Assembly: GCA_024345305.1 (NCBI GenBank)
Contig: BRON01000004.1
Location: 186,001 to 250,000, forward strand
DNA: 64,000 nt
Origin: Mrakia gelida
Lineage: Eukaryota > Basidiomycota > Tremellomycetes > Cystofilobasidiales > Mrakiaceae
Reading direction: 5' to 3'
This document shows positions 45,308 through 56,578 of this stretch, piece after piece. A program made the translations under genes and the position numbers. Below the pieces are notes generated by a model. That model ran no database searches, was not told the origin of the DNA, and saw only the letters and a program-made list of their open reading frames with translations. How positions within the stretch are numbered: the stretch's first letter is position 1; each line of letters starts with the position of its first letter.

Positions 45308-47642
45308 ATGTCTGGCAACCCCGACGACTTCTCCTTCTCTGGAGGACTTCCTTACGACGAAGACGAATCTCGCTCAGCAGCAGCTCCCTCGAAGCCCTTC
45401 AACCCTGATCTTGACTTCGCTCTCGACGACCGAGTCAACCCCCCGAGGAGGGGAGGAGCAGGACGGGGAGGAGACTACGAGGAGCGAGAGTACAGGCAGG
45501 AGGATAGGAGAGAGAGGAGAGAACCTCAGGAGAGGACGGCCAACTTGTATCGTGAGTCTATAGATCGAAAGAGGAGCTGACGAGGCGAGAGAACGTCGAA
45601 GCTGACCTCCCTTCCCTTCCCCTTGTTCTCCCTTCGCCTCCCTCAGTCCTGTCCGAGATCAAGCCCGTAGTTCGTCAGCACAAGATGGTGAGCTGCTCGT
45701 CTCTGCTTCCTATATGTCTCTCTCTGCATTCTCCCTTGAAGGTGCTGGAAGGCGCGAGCTCAACAAGAGCGAAGGGAAGGGATGGAAGCTGACCTTCGCC
45801 TCTCTTCCTCCTTACGTTTCTCTAGGCGTCCGACCTTCTCGAGGAAGACTGTGAGTCTACCAGCAGTCATCTATCACTCTGACGGGCCTCTGACGAGTAT
45901 CCCTGTGCCTCTCTTCTTTCTTGGATCGCTCTGCAGACTCCGTTGACGAGGTCGACGTCCCAGCCTACCCAGTTCCCGACGATCCCTCTGTCCGAACGAA
46001 CGCTCTCTACTTCCAAGGAACGCCAGTCACCGAACTCCCGACTGGCAAGATCTTCACCTACATCAGCTCGTTCAGCACCTCGGTTCCTCTTGGTATTGAA
46101 TGGATCGCAGATGACCGTGAGCTCGCCCTTTCCTTCCCTCCCTTCCAAACACCTCGCGTCCTCTTGTCTCGCTCTTCTTCTTTCTTGCCGCTAACACGCG
46201 TTTTCTCTCATCTCGTCTTCTCCTCAGGTCTCGTCGCAGTCTTCCCTTCCCAAAAGTCGGCTTCCATCGCCCTCGCTTCCCTCCTCATCGACCCCGAACC
46301 CTCCTCCGCGTCGACAACAGGTCAACTCGTTCCGTTGTCGCTCTGGCCGAAGGAGTACAAGAAGGCCAAGGCTGCTCCAAGCACGGGAGAGCTCAGGATG
46401 GAGGTCGATGATGGAGAGGGAGCTGCTGGTGACGCTTCGGAGGTGATGGAGGGTGTGATTGAGGTGCGATGGGCAAGGGTCGAGGATAAGAAGGGTTACT
46501 CGAAGGTGAGTCTCGCTCTCCTTGTCGAATTGCTGGTCCAGAGAGTTTTCGTGCTGGAGGAGGAGCCGGGAGTCGGGTTGACAGAGCTGTGAAGGGCTGA
46601 GACGAGGTCGAAGAAGCCAAGCGCTCGCGTCGCGACTCGTTTGACCGCGAAGCTGACCTTCTCCTCTTCCGCTGTTCATCTCTAGGGAACCGCCTCCAAC
46701 TTCTACCGCAAGAATGGACACCAAGCAGGAAAGCCTCAAGCCTTCGACGACCACCCATCCTCCTCCTCTCGTCCCGGTCGAGCAACCCACACCTCGACCT
46801 GGGCTCACGACCTGCACGACGACATCTCCTCCTCTTCCTCCTCTTTCAACGCTCACGGACTCCCCTCTCGACCCTCCTACCCTCGCGACCCGGAAGTCCC
46901 CTACCAGGACCTCGGAGTCGACCTCCTCGCACCTTCCTTCTCCCTCGAACGACCCTCTCACTACCGCGGCGACGACAACGACGAGGACGACCGATCCAGG
47001 CGAGGTACCACCATCCGAGGACGATCTCGACGATCAGCTTCCCCTCCCAACCTCTCCGCTCCAGGAGAGAACTCAACTCGACCCGCCGCTTCCCTCCTCA
47101 AACGATTCGCGGGACGCTCAAGGTCGCGGTCTCCTCCTTCGTCGAAGCTCTCCGAGCGGATCGCCAAGGTCCCTCTCGACGAGCGAATGGGGATCAAGCT
47201 CTCTGCTTCGGGAGACCTGCTCGGGGAGAACGACCTGCCTGGCGGAGGAGGAGGGATGAGGATCGATGGACGGGCAGCGACTGGCAACGAGGTGGATCTG
47301 ATGGACGCGATTGGAGGAGGGAAGGGAGCTGGGATGATGATTGATCGGGAGTACGTTCAGCAGGGTGCTGTTCCAAGGAGGCAGGGGAACGCTTCCTCGT
47401 TTGGGAGGAGTGCGGAGAGGGGAGTTTACGAGAGGGAAGGAGGAGGGAGGGAGTCGTTCGGGTCGAGGCAGCAGGAGGATCGAGGTGGGAGGAGAGATGA
47501 TAGAGATCGACGGGGTGGGGAGGGGAGGAGGGATGATCGAGGTGGTGGAGGGAGGGATCAGCGAGGTGGAGGAGGAAGGAGGGGCGAGGCGAGAGCGGAG
47601 GACCTGGATTCGGAGCTCGAGGAGTTCTTGAAGAAGAGGTAG
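45308..47642 (+). CDS. NCBP3/TREX-like RNA-binding protein
   Basis: Several exons from ATG 45308 to TAG 47640-47642. The N terminus is acidic then Arg-rich (FSFSGGLPYDEDE; DYEEREYRQEDRRERR). A domain resembling nuclear cap-binding subunit 3 follows: TNALYFQGTPVTELPTGKIF and PLGIEWIADDRLVAVFPSQK, carrying the WIxDD-type motif expected at its RNA-recognition-like fold; then VRWARVEDKKGYSK. The long C-terminal half is Arg/Ser/Gly-rich. It ends RAEDLDSELEEFLKKR, close to the UAP56-binding motif of ALY/Yra1-type export adaptors. Together these suggest a cap-linked mRNA export adaptor, by inference. A 28-base exon (ASDLLEEDY) lies near 45830. Confidence 0.65.
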
Positions 47643-48080
47643 ATTCTGGAGGAGTAGGCTTTCATACGGACTATCTAGTATACGTATTTTTGTGCACGAC
47701 GTCTCACGGAGACTTGGCTGTAATCGTTTCGTGGAGTTTGTGCTGAACGGAAAGCGAACAGGAAGATAATGGTTCGAGGCGTGTCTCGTCGAAAGCGACT
47801 TGGCCTTCGCTCGAAATGCTGAGGCAACACCCGAACGAGCACCGAGAGCACGAACAAGCTAGTCCAGCGTCTTATCCTAGGGACTCGCAGTCGAGATGAG
47901 CGAAGCTGCAAAGGAAGGAGAACAACTCTCGACGCGTCTCTTTCTTTCGCGTCTCTTCTCTCTTCGCTGCCTCCCTCTCCTTTTTCGACTCTTCACACCG
48001 TAAGAGTAGGGATGAAATGTACTCATCCATTATCTCCGAAATCGCGAATCCCCCAAAACATATCCCTTCCAACCTCCAGC
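47643..48080. other. convergent intergenic stretch
   Basis: 438 bases between the stops of the NCBP3-like gene and GET4. Only short frames; no gene supported. GACGCGTC at about 47931. Confidence 0.55.
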
Positions 48081-49645
48081 TCAACGCAGAGCAGGCGCTC
48101 CTCCTCCGAACAGCGAGCCCATCAGATCGCCCAGCATGTTGGCTCCTCCGGCTCCTCGAGGAGGAGCAATTTTGAAGGTCTGTTGCGAGATGATTTGAAC
48201 GGCCTGAGGATTGGAAGAAGGAGGACGAAGAGGAAGGGAGAGGTCGGCGAGGAAGTTCGACGCGAGACGCGAGACTACTTGATTCGACGGCGAGACGTTG
48301 TTCGTCGCTCGTCTCCTTCGACTTCTCCTCTCCTGGATACCCATCACGAGGACCAGCATCGATCTCGTCTCCATTATCTCGACTCGAGCTGAAGACCCCC
48401 GCCCTTCCCTCTCCACCCAGCGACGCTCTCCCTCTCGTCTCAACGAACCGAACCGACGACAAAACCAAAACGAGAAGACTCACCTCCCTCACATGCTCAT
48501 CCCTCAACCCCGGTCTTCCCCAACTCCTATACTTGGGTCCCACCAGCTCACTCCACCCAGCCTTCCCCTCCGGTCCCGCTCTCTGCACACTCCTCACGAC
48601 GAGCTGCAGCCAGTTCGCGACGGGCAAGCTGGTGAAGAAGATCTCGTCGTCGTCCTGACCTGGTTTGGACGAGGGGAAGGGGATCCGCTGAAGGAGGAGG
48701 GAAGGGTTTGCGGCGAGGAGGAGGGAGAGGAAGGATTGGAGAGTTGTTCGAGCTGGGAGAATGGAGGGTGGGGAGAGGAGGAGGAAGGGAAGGGTGAGGC
48801 GGAGGAGGTAAGGAGAAGGGTCGATGAGACCGGATTGACACCTGAGAGTGGGAACGAGACCGAGTTAGGGGTTGAGGATGGGGTGCACCGAGTCCTATGA
48901 AGAGGTGAGAAGGGTAGAAGAAGGGGAAACTGACCACTCAAAGCCCATCTCTCCAAGCAACCGTCCAGCGTCTCGAGTTCCAGCGGAGAGGAGATGAGGT
49001 TCAGCCTTGAGGAAGTCCTTCTCGCGAACGAGGAGCTCGCCGATGTAGTAGAGGAGAACGGCATCTCCTGCTGGAGAGGGTCCATGCTTGGCTGTCCAGC
49101 TGGTAGCGAACGAACGAGAAGGAAGACGAGTCAGCGAGGTGATGGGAGGAAGGAAGGGAAGCGAGCGGGTTGAGCTCCAGAGAACGCAAGACGAAAGAGG
49201 TGCTGGACTCACTTCACCGAAGCGTCGATGATGGTCTTCCTCCAGTTCCCAGTAGATGGGCAAAGAGCGATCAAGTTCGTGCATCGACCTGAGCGAGAAA
49301 CGAAGAAGAGAGGCAGGAAGGTCAGCTTCGACGTCGTTCCTTCGTTTCCTTCCTTCGTTCTTTGAGCTCACCTCTCGAGACATCCGTCACCTTCTCAGCC
49401 TTCCCATCATAAGCAGCGAGCATCAACACAGCCAGATCTACTCCGCTGCCGGTCTCTCCCTTCTTGAGGAGAGCCTTGGAGACCTCGAAAAGGACGAGGA
49501 TCGCTTCCTCTGGGTGTCCGTGAGAGATGAGTCGAGCAGACGTCGTTCGAGTCTTCTGGTGGGCTGAGTAGGCGTTGGATTCCACGAGGGAGAGGAGAGG
49601 AGGAAGGATGAGGGTGGGGTCGCTGGGGAGAGCACGAGGAGCCAT
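48081..49645 (-). CDS. GET4: Get4-like protein (tail-anchored protein targeting)
   Basis: Get4 (TRC35) bridges Sgt2 and Get3, passing tail-anchored proteins to the ER insertase. ATG 49645 to TGA 48081, about six exons. Alpha-solenoid features: VESNAYSAHQKTRTTSARLI (the typical YxAHQxxRT opening), EEAILVLFEVSKALLKKGET, GSGVDLAVLMLAAYDGKAEK, then WTAKHGPSPAGDAVLLYYIG and ELLVREKDFLKAEPHLLSAG. Later exons read FFTSLPVANWLQLVVRSVQR and RGAGGANMLGDLMGSLFGGG, ending APALR. Length and repeat pattern fit the family. The middle region near 48700-48900 is Ser/Pro-rich and its frame was followed less securely. Confidence 0.82.
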
Positions 49646-50950
49646 CGCTGAAGGAGGAGAGACAGAGGAGGAGGAGGGAAGGAGGTGAGGTTGGTCGTGG
49701 GTGTTGGGAAACGTCGCAGGGAGGGAGGAGCTCAAGGAGTTTGAGGTTCGTCGCGACTTTTCCTTTCGGAGGCACAGTTTGTTGGATAAAGAGAAGCATG
49801 TCAGGAAACAGCATATGCATCAGGTCTTTCCAAGGACAGCAGAAAGTGAAAAGCTAAGGAGAGACCGAAGAGACGACTCGCGAGTCGAGGGAGCGCTCTT
49901 CGACGTGTCGCAGGCTGAGGCACATCACACCGCGTCGAAAAGCTACCAATCCTACCCATCTACGAATCTGCAGCTGTACTCTGGAGGAGAACCCACTCTA
50001 GTCTCGGTCTTGGAAGCGTCCTCAAACAAGCCGACGAGTGAGTGAGGAGGACGAGTCGACGCGTCGAGGAAGGTCAGCCTCGGATTCGACTCCCACTCTC
50101 GAAGAGGACGAGGTAAGAGGGCAGATCTGGTACGATGAAGTCGAAAGAGACTTTGATCAGTTTGCGAGTCGCTCGAAGAGATGAAGGAAAAAGAGAGAAG
50201 AGGAGGACTCACGCCAACATCTCGCGAACGGACCGAAGCTCGAACCCTCGCCTCGAGAAGATCAGAGGTCAGTTGAGCGAAGACGAGCTCATCAGCGTCC
50301 ACACTCAGAGAAGACAGTCAGATGTGAGCTTCAGGTCTCTTGAAGGGTAGGTCTTGAACGGGTGGGTCGAAGTGTTGAGGAGAAGAGGGATCCGCTGGCA
50401 AAGACGCAGAGGAACGAAGAGCTCGTCAGTCTTCTGCGAGACCGTTCTCCCGACACCTGATCAAGGCCTCACCATGTTCTACACTTTTTCACCTAGCTCG
50501 TTGGGTCTGATGAAGAGAAGAACGCGACGGGAAGGGAGAAAGACGAGCCATCGACGAGTTGGCGATGAGCTCGAACCGAGCGGATGAATCGCTTCAGAAG
50601 CTCAGGAAGCTAGATCAGAACGATGAAAAGCAGAGTCAGCACGTGCGAACTAGTAGAGGACTTGATGGTGTGACTCACCTCGTCCCAAGTGAGTTAAGCG
50701 AAGGCCTCAGAGGTCGAAGAGAAATCGGAAGAGGACGAGAGTTCTCGGCTGAGAGCTTGTCGAGCTTCTGGTCTCCAAAGCGAGACGAACGCCATTAGAG
50801 TCAGCTTTTTGAGGACCAGCATCTGTGACTGAGCTCGCTCTCGAGAGTCAGAGAAGCTGGATCCATCTTGAAAAAGAGGTCATGGTCGTCGAGGGTTTCA
50901 ACGAAACCTCGGTCTTCTTCGTCTGCTTTCGCCTCCTCTTCCCAACTCTC
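49646..50950. other. gene-like stretch of unresolved structure
   Basis: The 5' side of GET4 and upstream of the SANT/BRD8-like gene. On the minus strand there are intron-like donors (GTGAGT near 50680 and 50215) with CTGAC branch sites, and exon-like pieces. Examples are MDPASLTLESELSHRC from an ATG at 50866, LPELLKRFIRSVRAHRQLVD near 50560, and SFDFIVPDLPSYLVLFESGS near 50080. I could not chain them without stops. The opening MDPASLTLE resembles that of the F-box-like gene at 45166 (MDPASYTLK). It may be a diverged or decaying gene, or an unrelated gene whose exons I have not solved. Confidence 0.3.
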
Positions 50951-52808
50951 ATGTCGCTTTCCCGCCGAGATACGCTTGAGCAACTCCTTCTCGCTCAGGC
51001 CGTCTACCAAATAGGATCTCAAGACTGGAACGCTGTCGCTCGACTTTTGAACGATCATCCTCTCACGAAACAGCAGGGAGATTGGAACGACATCGTAAGC
51101 TCAACTCTCCTCGCCCTCCTCCCGTCGCTTCTTCGTTCGCTCGAGACCGCTCGCTGACCCTCGTTTCGCTCTTGGATGAACAGAACGCTCGAGTTGCCTA
51201 CTCTGACCTTCTTGAGAGCAATCCTCCTTTCGAGCCTGGGATTCTTGAGCCTGGATCGAACCCGTTGAGCTTCCCTCCAAGAGGTCGGTCCTCCCTCCTC
51301 TTGCTCGTCGTCTTCTCGAAACGATTCAAGCTGACCGAAGCATCTCTCTTTCGTTGACTGCAGAGAAAGCTGCTCTCTGGGTTGCTCAGGTTGCTTACAA
51401 GGCTCGTATGAGTGACATCAAGGTTGAAATGCAAGGGGAGGAGGAGAAGTTCAAGTGAGTGAACCGCCGAGCTCATTTCTTTCCTCTCCCTTCCCTTCCT
51501 TTCCATCCTTCCTCCCTCCCACGCCCAACACCCACCCAACCCAAACTCTCGTCTGACCCTTCTTCTCTCTCTCTTCGTTCTCTCCAGAACCCTCGTCCAC
51601 GAAATGGAATCCCTCAAATCTCTCCCCTGCCTCTCTCCCTCTCCTTCACCCTCCCCTCCCCCTCCTCCCCCTCCCCCTCCCCGCCCACCCCCTCCTCCTC
51701 CTCCTCCTCCCAAACCCATCCCAGCTCCAGCACCCTGGCGAAACCCAAAACACGGTCCCAACACCCATCCCAAACACGCCATCCCTAAAACCTGGGGTCC
51801 AAACACCCATCCTAAACACGCCATGCCTCGTCCTATCGGTCCCAACACTCATCCGAAACACGCCATGCCCAAAGGATCCAACACCCACCCGAAGCACGCG
51901 ATGCCCAAGCCTGGTCAGCCTCCTGGGACGGTTCCGGTGAAGGGGGTGAGAGGTGGGAAGGCGAGTTACGTTCATGTCGTTGGGGATGGGAAGAAGGGAA
52001 GTCCTGCCGCTCAGGCGGTTCAGCCCAAAGCTTCGACCTCAGCTTCAGCAGCAGGACCGTCGGCGGTCGCTTCCACCTCCAAAACCTCTACTCCCTCCTC
52101 TCGATCCCCTAAAATCCTCGCCTTCCCACCAAGGAAACAACCCTCCCTCGCTCCCTCCACTCCAGCATCCACAGGCTCGCCTCTCGCCTCCACCTCCTTC
52201 ACCGCTCCCGCTGCCGCCCTCTCTCGTCCAGCCTCAGTCTCAGCCTCAGCTTCAGCAGCTCCCTCCCCTTCCAGCTCAACCACCTCCTCCTCTCGACCTA
52301 CCACCTCCGCCTACGCTCGACGACCTCCAGCCGTCCCTGCTGCGACGAGGGTCAAGGCTGAGCCGGTTGCGTTGACGGAGGAACAGCTGGCCGTCGCGGA
52401 GGTGAAGAGGGCGGAGAACTTGGAGAAGAAGGCTAAAGAGAGGGTGGAGAGGAACGAGAAGAAGGAGAGGGATAGGAAGAAGAAGTTGGAGGATAGGGAG
52501 AGGTGGAAGAAGACTAGGGATGGTGAGTAACCTCTCGAATCGGCTGCTTTTTCTCGAGCGGGAGAGTCGAGTCGAGTCGAACCTAACCTCTCTCTTCCCT
52601 CTTTCCTTCCTCCCACCCACCCTTCTTTGTTTTCGTTCGAACAGAGAAACGTAAACGAGAACGAGAAGAACGAAACGCTCTCGCCGCTGCCTCGGGATCG
52701 TCCTTCGTGCCTCCTTCCCCTCCTCAGGACGATGGAGGAGACGACTCGTTCTTCGCTGGGGACGAGAGCAGGGAGGGGTCGTACGCGCAGGATCAGGAGA
52801 TGGAGTAG
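50951..52808 (+). CDS. SANT/BRD8-like protein with Pro- and His-rich repeats
   Basis: Exons about 50951-51094, 51184-51283, 51364-51455, 51589-52526 and 52645-52808. The N terminus (DTLEQLLLAQAVYQIGSQDW, NAVARLLNDHPLTKQQGDWN, then ARVAYSDLLES) resembles the SANT-like opening of BRD8-type subunits of NuA4/TIP60, which reads W..V.......P.W......Y..LL. A short coiled region follows (MSDIKVEMQGEEEKF). Then comes a run of prolines (residues about 130-160) and four near-perfect NTHPKHAMP-type repeats (51754-51909). The rest is Ser/Pro/Ala-rich with a charged helix (EEQLAVAEVKRAENLEKKAK) and an acidic end. A chromatin role is inference from the N terminus alone. Confidence 0.5.
51754..51909 (+). repeat. 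tandem repeat coding GPNTHPKHAMP units
   Basis: Four units of about 36-42 bases coding (GP)NTHPKHA(M/I)P, separated by three-residue spacers (KTW, RPI, KGS). The DNA differs at third positions between units while the protein is kept, implying selection on the repeat rather than a fresh slippage event. Confidence 0.85.
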
Positions 52809-53334
52809 GTGCTGAGCCGGGTGGGTGGGCGGGCGGGTGGAGCGTTGAGTTGGTTTGGGTGGGTTGGGTGGGTGGGAGGAGGAGGTGAGTTCGGAGTCTT
52901 CGTCTTCGCGTCGTTCCCTTCGTTCGTTCGAACCTGAACTGACCGACCTTTCCTCTCTCATTGCGACAGTGCTATCGTATCGGTGTCGTCGCCTTTGGAA
53001 ATCTACAGAACTACAAGCTCGTCTTACATCCTTTCCTCTCTTTTCGTTTCGTTTTTCCCTTCTCGTCGCGTCGAGGTCTCTCTCTCGACGCGTCTTCTCT
53101 CTTTTCGTTTCGTTTTGCTCTTGCCTTTTCGCCTTTGCTTCAGTTCAGTCGCGTTTTCTCTCCTTCTGTTTCTTATATCTATAGAGGACGCGAGGAGGGA
53201 GGAAGGAGGGATCCTTATGTCTTTGTTTTCGCTATCGAGAAGGAGACGAGGGACGAGACGAGAGAGAGAGAGCAAGGAGGTAGAGATGGGGATGGAGCGT
53301 GCAGTGTTCAGGGAGATAGGGAGCAGTAGGGTGG
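52809..53334. other. intergenic region left of the pseudogene
   Basis: About 525 bases with T/C-rich runs and several open frames lacking domains. No supported gene; probably the 3' UTR of the preceding gene plus decayed sequence. Confidence 0.45.
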
Positions 53335-53570
53335 AGGATGAGGGATTTTGTTCCAATCGAACTCCAACAGTCTTCACCTCCCTCAACCAGCTTGAAGCAG
53401 CGGCCGACTCGGACGCGATTCGGAGGATGGGAGGACCGATGTTCGAGATGGCTTGAAAGTCAGAGGAGGCGCCCTTCCCGTCTGGGACGAAGCATTTCGA
53501 TCTGTTCACGCCGGGTTGGCTTTGGTCGACAAACCTATATCGGTCTGGGTGGAGGGGGAAGGGCCCATAG
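53335..53570 (+). pseudogene. MYND/Mss51-C-like fragment with in-frame stop (copy 4)
   Basis: The fragment reads NRTPTVFTSLNQLEAAADSD, then IRRMGGPMFEMA, a TGA at 53454-53456, and then in the same frame EEAPFPSGTKHFDLFTPGWL and a C-terminal YRSGWRG before TAG 53568-53570. It aligns with the last exon of the other copies (copy 1: TPTVITGLNAVEAAADENAV ... APFPSGRKQFDVFTPGMFW). The TGA falls where copies 1 and 3 have Trp, a simple TGG-to-TGA change. No upstream exons of the family are visible. It is a 3'-end relic. Confidence 0.85.
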
Positions 53571-53819
53571 TCTAGGGAGAAGAGGGAAGGGAGGGTCGCG
53601 TCGCATCGCGTCGTGTTTCGTTTCTCGTCTTCGCTCGCGTTTCGTTTTGACGGCTTTCACGTTTTGGGTTGGTGGTTAACTTTTCATCTTGGATTACGAT
53701 CTCACTCCGTCTTTGTTCTCCTTCCTCGATGAGAGGCTCCTCAATGACGACCCGCACTCAAAATCGACGTCGCGTCTCGTCTTCGCAACAGCTTTGAACA
53801 CCTTTCATGCGATCCTTCT

Positions 53820-53978
53820 ATGACTTCGTCGCAAGATCTCGCTCTCCTTCAGCGTCGGCTCATGCAGTCCATCCCCAACACTACGCGTCTGCTCGTACTC
53901 GCTCAGATCAACCCTCTTGATTTCACCATTTCTCTCGCTCTCGTTCGACGCGTCGAACTCAACGAGAAATACCGTTAG
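53820..53978 (+). CDS. possible 52-residue small protein
   Basis: ATG 53820 to TAG 53976-53978: it begins TSSQDLALLQRRLMQSIP and continues LLVLAQINPLDFTISLALV, ending NEKYR. The composition is ordinary for a protein (amphipathic, few low-complexity residues), and codons end mostly in C as in local genes. There is no homology I recognise and no neighbouring exon. It could be chance. Confidence 0.25.
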   Translation: MTSSQDLALLQRRLMQSIPNTTRLLVLAQINPLDFTISLALVRRVELNEKYR

Positions 53979-54008
53979 TCGACCACGAGACCGTCTGCTC
54001 TAAGGACT

Positions 54009-56050
54009 CTACATCACAGAACAGTTACTAGCTACTACTCCACCCACCTCCAACGCAGCGCCTGAGTTCCCACCCGACCTCTCCCTCCGACGACGCGACG
54101 TCACTCGCTCGACCTCCCTCGACGACGCCCTCACTTCTGGATCGAGGCCTGGGAACACTGCGTCGGCGTCTATCCGTGATAGTGGTAGCAAGGTGTCGAG
54201 GTGGTCGGTGGGTGGTGGGGCGAGAGGCGACGGCGGGGGAGGAGGCGTGAAAGGGAAGATCTTGGACGGAGGGAGGGAGAGAAGGAAGCGAGTTTCGTGA
54301 ATTCTGATGCAAGCAAGATAGAAGAGGATACGATGGATTAGCGAGGAGCTGATCGCACGAGCCGAAGACGTGAGAGAGGCCGAAGGAGGAAAGAGAAAGG
54401 GCGACGAACTCGGCTGAGAAGTCTGGGAGCTAAGCAAACGAGGAGAGACAGACGAAGACGAGGTCAGCGAGGTGTCGAGTATCCAGTTCATCTTGATTGA
54501 GAGAACGAACCTTTCTGGCCCGCATCTCCTGCGACGAACGAAAGCGAAGTGGAAGTCGAAACGCGTCGAAAGTCAGCTCTGGATCCCCTTTCACTCGAAC
54601 TCACGTACCAGCACTCACAAGCTCCAGCTTATCCAGCCTCTCTTCGACGTTATATCGGTTCCTCCTGTTGTGATCACAGAACCCCTGCAGCAACAGCTCC
54701 GCTCTTCCCCTCTCGTTCCTCGTTCGGTTCGAAGCTAGCGCTGCGAGGACCTCGTGCTGAGATTCCACGAAACCATCGACCGCGCGACGAGAAAGGAACT
54801 TGTAGGCTGCTTTCGCGTTGTCGGCTGGGTCAGAGGAGAAGGATACTGCGAGGGAAGTGGCCGTGACCTGAGCCGTCGAGGTCGACGCGTCGTTCGAGAC
54901 GTTGGCGAGGAGGACTGATGAGGGTGGGAGGGATCGTTCGGAGCGCACTTTGATGATGCTGAGGAGGGGAGAGAGGTTTATATCAGAGCTGCGACCTCGA
55001 AGGTGATAGGAAGAAGGACTAACGCGTCTGTCCATCGATGAATCTGCGAGCGAGCGAGCGAGCGAACAAAAGCGAGTCAGCTCTCGTCGATGCGCTTCTG
55101 ATCGAGCACTGCCATCAAAAACTCACTTGAGCGTCCATCAGCCTCTTTTCAATATGTTCCAGCTTCGAGGAAATATCCGAAAAAATCTTCCCTCGTCTGA
55201 GCTTCGCGTCGACGTACGAGCGCAGGATGATCTCCGCGTCGCTGGTCTCGCTGGCTGCTCGTCGACGGCGAAAGAACAGGGGTCAGCGGCCCCTCGGTAC
55301 TCTCGAAGCTCTACCTCAGAGACTCACCAGTTTTCAAAGCGCTCCAAAGTTCCTCCTGATTCTCTACGCTCGACGGGATGGTCGAAGGAGGGAGAGGGAA
55401 GACCGGCGAGTCGAGGAGTTGTAGGTCTCGCCGAGCGTCGATGAACCTGAGCGATAGGAGAATGACGATTGGTGAGCTCGTGCAGGAAGACATAGTCTGG
55501 AAGGGAACGTACTCGTCTGAAAAGCAAGCGAGCTGAGAGGAGGGAGAAGAAGAAAGTGTCGGTCAGCGTCGGCTCGACGCTTCGTTCTGCTTCCTGCAAC
55601 GAACGACGAAACAAGGATGAAAAACTTCACTCACTCCACTCTTGACGACTAACTATACATAAATAAAACCCGATAGAAGAGATCAGCATCCTCAAGGACT
55701 CGAGAGGGTGGAGAGAACGAAGCACACGAGGCGAGAAGGGAAGAGAAAGCTCACCATCTCGAGCTCACTGAACAGCCCATCCCGACTCTGAGGCCCACTC
55801 GGGTTCCCATGCAGATCCGTCTGCTTCCTAAACCATCCAATGATAACCTCCTTCGCTTCCTTCCTCGCTGCTGGACTCAAAGTACTACTGCTGCTCGAGA
55901 GTTGACCTGTCGAAGAAAGAAGGAAGGAGAGGAACGGTGAGCTCGAGCTCATGCATCCACGCCTTCGTCCGAGCGTAGACACTCACGAAGAGCAGTAAGC
56001 ACACCGAGCTCGTTCTGTGTCGCTACCGAGAAGGAGATATGAGCTGACAT
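54009..56050 (-). CDS. conserved-looking hypothetical protein
   Basis: A multi-exon gene from ATG 56050 (MSAHISFSVATQNELGVLTA) to a stop at 54009. Exons chain in frame: RKEAKEVIIGWFRKQTDLHG; a micro-exon LVVKSG near 55650; LACFSDE near 55510; FIDARRDLQLLDSPVFPLPP; then ETSDAEIILRSYVDAKLRRG and SDISSKLEHIEKRLMDAQ. After that come IHRWTDAIIKVRSERSLPPS and a helical segment (NAKAAYKFLSRRAVDGFVES). The end is EMRARKLPDFSAEFVALSLS and an Arg/Pro-rich tail. It is mostly alpha-helical with no signal peptide or membrane segment. I do not recognise the family. The tail's frame after about 54330 is uncertain, and an upstream ATG at about 56160 is possible. Confidence 0.55.
55046..55065 (+). repeat. (GCGA)n microsatellite in an intron
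   Basis: Five GCGA units in a row within an intron of the hypothetical gene at 54009-56050, next to the acceptor of the exon coding IHRWTDA. Confidence 0.8.
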
Positions 56051-56578
56051 GTTGACTTCGCTGTTGTGGTTGGAGAGAGGAAGAGGTGGCGAACAGGAAA
56101 CGACGACGACCTCGGCAAGCATGGCGCTGCCGCTTTCCGTGCTGTCGCTCTCTCGCAGTTCTTGGGAGTGAGTCACCAAGAGATAAGGCCGTATGATCCC
56201 AGTCGTCCTTCACTGGCAAACCGACTCTCGACACAAGAGGGAGACCTAAGACTCACTTTATCTCAGCACATAGAGCCGCAGAGCAGCAACCGAGCTTGAA
56301 AAGCCCAAGCTCGCGTTTCGTTCCTTCCCTGCTGCGAGGGCGCTGGACTTGCCTCCGTTCGAGCTCGTAGACTTCTGAACAGACATCGCGGGTAGATGTG
56401 ATCTCGACTCGCAAGATAAAGGGCACCCGAGAAAACGAAATCGAACAGAGCTGGCGACGACGGACGCGTCGACTCCCTCTTCGCTCTCCCCTCCCTCATC
56501 CCTCTTCCACCTTCGCCATCAGCAAAAACACGACATCGTCATATCCCAGCAGATATCGAAGCAAAAGATCAAACCGGA
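56051..56578. other. intergenic region
   Basis: About 530 bases between the hypothetical gene's start and the next minus-strand stop. It contains GACGCGTC at 56463. No gene supported. Confidence 0.45.

Noticed and set aside
51754..51909. Tandem peptides as a mating-pheromone precursor
   Set aside because: No signal peptide, no CaaX end, no regular dibasic processing sites; the repeats sit within a larger intracellular-type protein.
53335..53570. Treating copy 4 as a functional gene
   Set aside because: The in-frame TGA and missing upstream exons make a functional protein unlikely.
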